Shown here: in pieces, positions 5,959 to 9,395 of the stretch
How the letters are laid out: each line of letters begins with the position of its first letter
Numbering within the stretch: the stretch's first letter is position 1
Assembly (NCBI GenBank): GCA_030630015.1
Contig: DAOVNV010000086.1
Location: forward strand, 1 to 9,395
DNA from: Desulfuromonadales bacterium
GTDB lineage: Bacteria; Desulfobacterota; Desulfuromonadia; Desulfuromonadales; BM103
Direction of reading: 5' to 3'
DNA length: 9,395 nt
The notes under the pieces: generated by a model
Seen by the model: the letters and a program-made list of their open reading frames with translations, nothing else
What the model was told of the DNA's origin: nothing
Databases searched by the model: none
Program-made: the position numbers and the translations under genes

Positions 5959-7794
5959 TCAGACCAGTCCTTCCATTTCCGGTTCGAAGATTTCCCATAC
6001 CTTCTTTTCCAGCTCCGCAAAGAACTCGCCAGAGGTAATGTTCGGAAGTTTGATATTCGGATTTGGACACTCGGCCACCTCGGCCGGCAGGGCATATTCA
6101 TCCTTCTCGTAACCCTGGCGACGCTCCAGCGCCAACCCGCGCAAAAAAGCCCGGCGTACGGCAGCCCGTAGATCCTCTTGCTTCACTTCCAGGCCGAACT
6201 CGCTCTTCAGACAGTCCACCACCATTCCGGTACCGATGCCGTTGACAATATCGAAGAACTTGCAGAGACCGATCATATCGAAGCCGACAATGTGCAGTTT
6301 ATCCTCGGTAATCGCCTTCACCCATGACGCGATGTCCGACTTGCCATCGCGAATGAGCATACCGTAGGTCCCCATCGACATGTGACCACCGGCGATCGCC
6401 CATGCATAACCCGGGTTGGTTTCAGGCTGGTAAGCCGCTATTTCCAGGCCTTTGACATGGTAAGCGTAACTGGTCTCACCGGTACTCTGCGACAGACGCA
6501 TGGAGCCTTTGCCGATCTCCGGCAGCCGGCCTTCTCCGGCCTCGATGATCAATTCGCGAATTTTCTCGTACTCACCGAAGGTGGCGCCGTTGAGAATCGG
6601 TTGTTCGGGATGCCGGTCATTATAAGAGAGAGCATAGGAGATGGTGCCTCCCATGGAAATGGCGTCCATGCCGTAGTTGTCGACCAGTTGGATCAGTCGG
6701 GCCGCCTGACCGGCTTCGTGGATGCCGATATTAGTGCCCAGCAGGTTGAGCGGTTCATAATCGAACTTGGCCAGGAACTCTCCACGACTGCCATCCGCAT
6801 TCTTTTCAGAGATGTAGTTATGGCAGGTGATACCGCAGCGGAAGCAGGCTGACGACTCGATATCATAATCCTTCTCGACATTTTCCCGGAACAGTCTTTC
6901 TGGGAGATCGTTGCCCTGGGGCCTATAGTTGTTCACCGGTACGGCATGGAACGGCTGCATGACGTCATAAGCGGCCCAAGTTCCGCCGCCGCCGCCGCGC
7001 TTGATCGGCTGAAGCCGGGCGGAACCGCCCCCCTTGACCACATTGATATTGACTTTCTTGACTTCGGGCGTCAGCGGCTTGACCTTGTCCTTGCTCTGGG
7101 CCACCAGGGCTATGATGTTTTTGTAGCCCATCAGGCTACCCATGCCGCCGCGTCCAGCAAAGCGGCACTTGTCGTCCCCCGACCTGAGTTGATTTTCCGT
7201 ACTCAGGGCCACCGCCCCCATGTAGACATTCTCCCAGTTTTCGCCGGCCTGGCCGATGGCGGCGAAGTGGGCATCAGCGTAGTCTTTTTGAAGGGCCATG
7301 ATCTTGCCATGGGTGGAAAGGCCGAGCAGGTGGTCAGCTGGTTTGAGCTCCACACTCGGCCCGTCGGAAGTTTCCTTGATGACGACATAAACAGGTTGAG
7401 GCGAACGGTTTTCAAAGATCAGTTCGTCGAGACCGGTCCACTTGAACTTGGCGCCGAACTTGCCGCTGCCTGTCGACCACATGGCAGCCGGCAAACCCTT
7501 GCGCGACCCTTTGATCGGACTATAGCCGGAGAAGTAGGTCCTCAAGCCGGTCATGGCGCTGCTGCCGGTGAGCAGGCCGGTGTTGACGATCAACGGATTT
7601 TCATCACAGTATGCCTCGGTGATCCTGCGTTCAGCCAGCATTTGAAAGGATCGGCCGAAACCGCCCAGAACATCTTCGAGGTTGCGGCAGGGAGCCTCCA
7701 CCATCGTCATTTCAGCAGTATTCAGATCAACGGTACAACGCTTATAGAGTACTGAATCCGGGTGAGAAGCCGGATCGGTAGTCTGAAATCTCAT
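5959..7794 (-). CDS. aor: Tungsten-type aldehyde:ferredoxin oxidoreductase
   Basis: A complete 611-residue member of the AOR family, cytoplasmic enzymes with a bis-pterin tungsten centre and one 4Fe-4S cluster that interconvert aldehydes and acids using ferredoxin. Visible features are the N-terminal pterin domain with NTGLLTGSSA (71-80), GQAGEN (181-186) and AGRGGMGSLMGYKN (213-226); the cluster ligands CFRCGITC (Cys317, Cys320, Cys324) and the distant Cys511 in DMIGLCKFF. All four cluster cysteines are in the expected order and spacing. Residues 266-272 contain five consecutive glycines. The start at 7792-7794 has AAGGAG about 7 bases upstream. The N terminus is diverged from the classical Pyrococcus AOR, and it is not recognisably BamB, the benzoyl-CoA reductase subunit, so the substrate is open. 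It lies 57 bases behind a MoaD-like gene and just ahead of the riboswitch. Confidence 0.93.
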   Translation of the reverse strand: MRFQTTDPASHPDSVLYKRCTVDLNTAEMTMVEAPCRNLEDVLGGFGRSFQMLAERRITEAYCDENPLIVNTGLLTGSSAMTGLRTYFSGYSPIKGSRKGLPAAMWSTGSGKFGAKFKWTGLDELIFENRSPQPVYVVIKETSDGPSVELKPADHLLGLSTHGKIMALQKDYADAHFAAIGQAGENWENVYMGAVALSTENQLRSGDDKCRFAGRGGMGSLMGYKNIIALVAQSKDKVKPLTPEVKKVNINVVKGGGSARLQPIKRGGGGGTWAAYDVMQPFHAVPVNNYRPQGNDLPERLFRENVEKDYDIESSACFRCGITCHNYISEKNADGSRGEFLAKFDYEPLNLLGTNIGIHEAGQAARLIQLVDNYGMDAISMGGTISYALSYNDRHPEQPILNGATFGEYEKIRELIIEAGEGRLPEIGKGSMRLSQSTGETSYAYHVKGLEIAAYQPETNPGYAWAIAGGHMSMGTYGMLIRDGKSDIASWVKAITEDKLHIVGFDMIGLCKFFDIVNGIGTGMVVDCLKSEFGLEVKQEDLRAAVRRAFLRGLALERRQGYEKDEYALPAEVAECPNPNIKLPNITSGEFFAELEKKVWEIFEPEMEGLV

Positions 7795-7851
7795 GGGTCT
7801 CTCCTTGTTACGGCAAACCAGAAATATACGTGCGGAGGTATTGCAGAACGA

Positions 7852-8076
7852 CTAGCCGCCTTCCAGAATCGGCAACAACGCCAGAGTGTCTCCGTCTTCC
7901 AAAAGATCTTCAACGCTGCCGTGAGCACCATTGACAAGGACGATACCGAGAAGATTCTCAGGAATCAGAAACTTGTCAACGATATCCTGCACACTGGTTC
8001 CGGAGGGATAATCGGTAGACTCTTCCTTGAACCGGTCGATCCGGAAAACACCGTGAAACTTAACGGTTACCCGCAT
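7852..8076 (-). CDS. MoaD/ThiS-family sulfur carrier protein
   Basis: A 74-residue ubiquitin-fold protein ending in LPILEGG, the C-terminal Gly-Gly that is adenylylated and thiocarboxylated in MoaD and ThiS. LLEDGDTLALLP before it is the usual MoaD strand-loop block. Its place directly in front of aor suggests it is a dedicated sulfur donor for the dithiolene of the tungsten pterin; small MoaD genes next to aor are common in anaerobes. Start choice: an ATG at 8094 gives six extra residues but has no ribosome site. AGGGAGG (8083-8089) lies inside that extension and is ideally spaced, 6 bases, before ATG at 8074-8076, so I start there. The partner enzymes (MoaE, MoaA, MoeB-like) are not in the window. 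Confidence 0.9.
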   Translation of the reverse strand: MRVTVKFHGVFRIDRFKEESTDYPSGTSVQDIVDKFLIPENLLGIVLVNGAHGSVEDLLEDGDTLALLPILEGG

Positions 8077-8132
8077 ATTCATCCTCCCTGACATTTAACA
8101 GGCCTTAATCAAACGTAAAGCTGTCTACCACA

Positions 8133-8162
8133 TTCATAAAAGAGTTTGCCCAAACTTTTCAA
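8133..8162 (-). promoter_or_regulatory. Candidate promoter of the moaD-like/aor transcript
   Basis: On the minus strand TTGAAA (8157-8162, five of six matches to TTGACA) is followed after 18 bases by TATGAA (8133-8138, four of six to TATAAT). Transcription would start near 8126 and give a leader of about 50 bases before the MoaD-like start. The surrounding DNA is A/T-rich relative to the genes. A second TTGAAA occurs 9 bases further upstream (8166-8171). Found by eye; no other promoter is obvious before the riboswitch, so this one may serve the whole cluster down to the aldehyde dehydrogenase. Confidence 0.4.
8143..8156. repeat. Perfect palindrome inside the moaD-like/aor promoter spacer
   Basis: AGTTTGCCCAAACT has 6-base arms AGTTTG/CAAACT around two bases. 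It fills most of the spacer between the candidate -35 and -10 and abuts the -35. A dyad in this position would allow a dimeric repressor to block polymerase, or a MerR-like activator to reshape an over-long (18-base) spacer. The binding protein is unknown, and no regulator gene lies in the window. Confidence 0.45.
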
Positions 8163-8302
8163 GAATTTCAAGTTTTTCTAATTATTTCGTAACTATTCAG
8201 CCCATCCCGCACAAGCCTGGCTGAAAGGGTTATTCCTCCCATCTGATCTCCATTTTCGTCATCTTCTATGTTAAGATATCGCCGGAAGGAGCTTGAACAG
8301 AT

Positions 8303-9106
8303 ATGGACTGGAAAAATTTTTTTGACCGCCTCGGCATGAACGGCACGCACTGGCAATGGCGCATGATGCGCTGGGAAAGAAGCTGGCGCAGCCTGCTCAG
8401 AGGAAACTTTGCCAATAGCGACTGGTCGATGACGAAAATCATCATCACACTCAATCTGCTACTGTTTATTCTCATGATTTTCCATGGTTTCAGATATGGT
8501 CTGGGACTGCAATCTGTCCTCAACCCAAGAGGTGACCTGCTGATTTACAGCGGGGGCCAGTACTGGCCGCTGGTCCTGGATGGCGGTCAGTGGTGGCGCT
8601 GCATCACCTACGCCTTTACGCACGGCGGGCTGATTCACCTCGGCTTCAACATGATGGTGCTCTACCAGGTGGGTCCGATAATCGAGCAAGAGGTCGGGAC
8701 CGTACGCTTTATCGTGCTCTACACGCTCACCGCTCTGACGGCAACCCTGTTAGGCCTGATCTGGCACCCGAACGTGCCGGTGGTTGGGGCATCTGGATCG
8801 CTGTTCGGCCTGATCGGCTTCGCAATCACCTACTACCACCGGGTCGGCGGCCCGGCAGCGCACAACTATCGAAATTTCATGCTGAAGTGGGCAGCTTTTG
8901 CCTTTGTTTTCGGGCTGATGGTCGGCGCGGACAACGCCGGGCACCTGGGAGGGGCTGTCGGCGGTGCAGCACTTGGGCAGGTTCTGCCGATCGGCATCCG
9001 TGGACGGCAGGCTCTACGGTCAGTGTTCAACCTGCTCGGCGGGTTCTGTGCCCTCGCAACGGTCGCCAGCCTCGTGTTGCTGGTCTTTTCCTGGTTCAGT
9101 GGCTGA
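8303..9106 (+). CDS. Rhomboid-family intramembrane serine protease
   Basis: A 267-residue inner-membrane protein expected to cleave transmembrane segments of substrate proteins. Catalytic Ser164 lies in VVGASGSLFGL and His214 in DNAGHLGGAVGGAALG. HGGLIHLGFNMM supplies the conserved oxyanion His112 and Asn116, and WWRCITYAFTH matches the loop-1/helix-2 WR region. Hydrophobic segments near 44-60, 101-123, 133-153, 161-179, 192-207, 211-229 and 241-264 suggest seven helices, the six-helix core plus one C-terminal. The first 43 residues are a polar, tryptophan- and arginine-rich segment (Trp3, 18, 24, 28, 41), probably lying on the cytoplasmic membrane face. AAGGAG at 8286-8291 is 11 bases before the ATG, a little far. 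Divergent from the moaD-like gene; the deacylase gene follows 26 bases downstream. The natural substrate is unknown. Confidence 0.93.
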   Translation: MDWKNFFDRLGMNGTHWQWRMMRWERSWRSLLRGNFANSDWSMTKIIITLNLLLFILMIFHGFRYGLGLQSVLNPRGDLLIYSGGQYWPLVLDGGQWWRCITYAFTHGGLIHLGFNMMVLYQVGPIIEQEVGTVRFIVLYTLTALTATLLGLIWHPNVPVVGASGSLFGLIGFAITYYHRVGGPAAHNYRNFMLKWAAFAFVFGLMVGADNAGHLGGAVGGAALGQVLPIGIRGRQALRSVFNLLGGFCALATVASLVLLVFSWFSG

Positions 9107-9119
9107 TGGCTTAGCCATC
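9105..9119 (+). repeat. Short hairpin at the 3' end of the rhomboid gene
   Basis: GATGGC and GCCATC form a perfect 6-base inverted repeat around TTA, overlapping the last two bases of the rhomboid stop codon. No T-run follows (the next bases are TCAAGACTTT), so it is a poor intrinsic terminator. It may stabilise the mRNA end or weaken coupling to the next gene at 9133. Confidence 0.3.
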
Positions 9120-9132
9120 TCAAGACTTTAAT

Positions 9133-9395
9133 ATGGCAAAGATCAAGATTCCAGCAACCCCGGCCACCCGTTTTCTCAAACAGGAGAAGGTGTCTTTTAC
9201 ACCGCATCTGTATGCCTATGAAGAGCGTGGCGGATCAGCCATCTCTGCGCGAGAGTTGGGAGTTGACGAGCATCATGTTGTCAAAACCCTGATCATGGAA
9301 GACAATAACGGCAGCCCGCTTGTCGTCCTGATGCACGGTGACCTGGAGGTCTCCACCAAGGAACTGGCACGCATTCTCGAGGTAAAAGCTGTTCA
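9133..9395 (+). CDS. YbaK/EbsC-type Cys-tRNA(Pro) deacylase, N-terminal part (3' end outside window)
   Basis: The ATG at 9133-9135 opens a frame that runs to the window edge, giving 87 full codons. The sequence starts MAKIKIPATPATRFL and contains PHLYAYEER, ISARELGVDE then HHVVKTLIM, LVVLMHGD and STKELARIL. These match the YbaK/aminoacyl-tRNA-associated editing domain, including the conserved lysine in VVKTL. YbaK-type enzymes hydrolyse Cys-tRNA(Pro) made by mischarging prolyl-tRNA synthetase, in the cytoplasm; related family members clear other mischarged tRNAs, so specificity is inferred. The full family length is about 155-165 residues, so a little over half is present. No strong ribosome site is visible before the ATG, which may mean expression depends on the rhomboid transcript, 26 bases upstream. 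Confidence 0.88.
   Translation, partial: MAKIKIPATPATRFLKQEKVSFTPHLYAYEERGGSAISARELGVDEHHVVKTLIMEDNNGSPLVVLMHGDLEVSTKELARILEVKAV

Noticed and set aside
5475..6101. A 208-codon minus-strand frame covering the end of aor, the leader and the tupA-tupC fusion, as one gene
   Set aside because: Its first part reads antiparallel-free shadow of aor and the riboswitch with no protein-like pattern. The real start is ATG 5751-5753 with a ribosome site and signal peptide, and the fused product lacks Walker A and most of both domains.
6983..6997. Five-unit CCG tandem repeat as a phase-variation tract
   Set aside because: It is a 3-base unit coding in frame for glycine inside a loop of AOR, so slippage would not switch the gene off. 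It is short and more simply explained by glycine codon use.
6946..7755. Plus-strand open frame (269 codons) opposite aor
   Set aside because: It is fully antisense to a gene with all AOR motifs. No ribosome site or family pattern is seen.
8080..8094. Upstream ATG starts for the MoaD-like protein
   Set aside because: The AGGGAGG ribosome site lies within or directly against these starts and is correctly spaced only for ATG 8074-8076.

Overview
The window looks like chromosome from a free-living anaerobic or facultative Gram-negative bacterium. The best guess is a desulfuromonad-type deltaproteobacterium (Desulfuromonadia). The grounds are a tungsten-type aldehyde:ferredoxin oxidoreductase with its own MoaD-like protein, remnants of a tungstate uptake system behind a molybdenum/tungsten-cofactor-type riboswitch, and a YcbB-like L,D-transpeptidase. 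This is inference from gene content; no marker gene fixes the lineage. I see no phage, insertion sequence, CRISPR array, tRNA or rRNA.

Layout: (a) 1-657 (+) is the C-terminal part of a TraB/PrgY-family membrane protein. It converges, with only 21 bases between, on (b) 679-2373 (-), a periplasmic L,D-transpeptidase with its own apparent promoter and palindrome at 2396-2432. (c) 2450-8076 (-) is a metal-cofactor block. In transcription order it holds a MoaD-like sulfur carrier, tungsten aldehyde oxidoreductase, a riboswitch with an intrinsic terminator, a wrecked tungstate transporter locus (tupA start fused to tupC end), moeA, and a ketoglutarate-semialdehyde-type aldehyde dehydrogenase. (d) 8303-9106 (+) is a rhomboid protease, followed by (e) the start of a YbaK/EbsC-type aminoacyl-tRNA deacylase that runs off the window at 9395.

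How it fits together: the MoaD-like protein would supply sulfur for the pterin dithiolene, MoeA would insert the metal, and the oxidoreductase would use the product. The riboswitch starts about 20 bases after the oxidoreductase stop codon. It therefore sits between genes of one probable transcript, where it could let cofactor level decide whether transcription continues into the transporter, moeA and the dehydrogenase.

The most striking feature is the transporter locus. The riboswitch and the first 60 codons of tupA survive. The rest of tupA, all of tupB and the front of tupC are missing, and the remaining tupC has a second small deletion that removes the ABC signature motif and shifts the frame. 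Either this strain lost tungstate uptake here while keeping the cofactor regulation of moeA, or the assembly is wrong at two points. The second deletion has a clear explanation: a 7-base repeat that reads as the expected residues in both frames.
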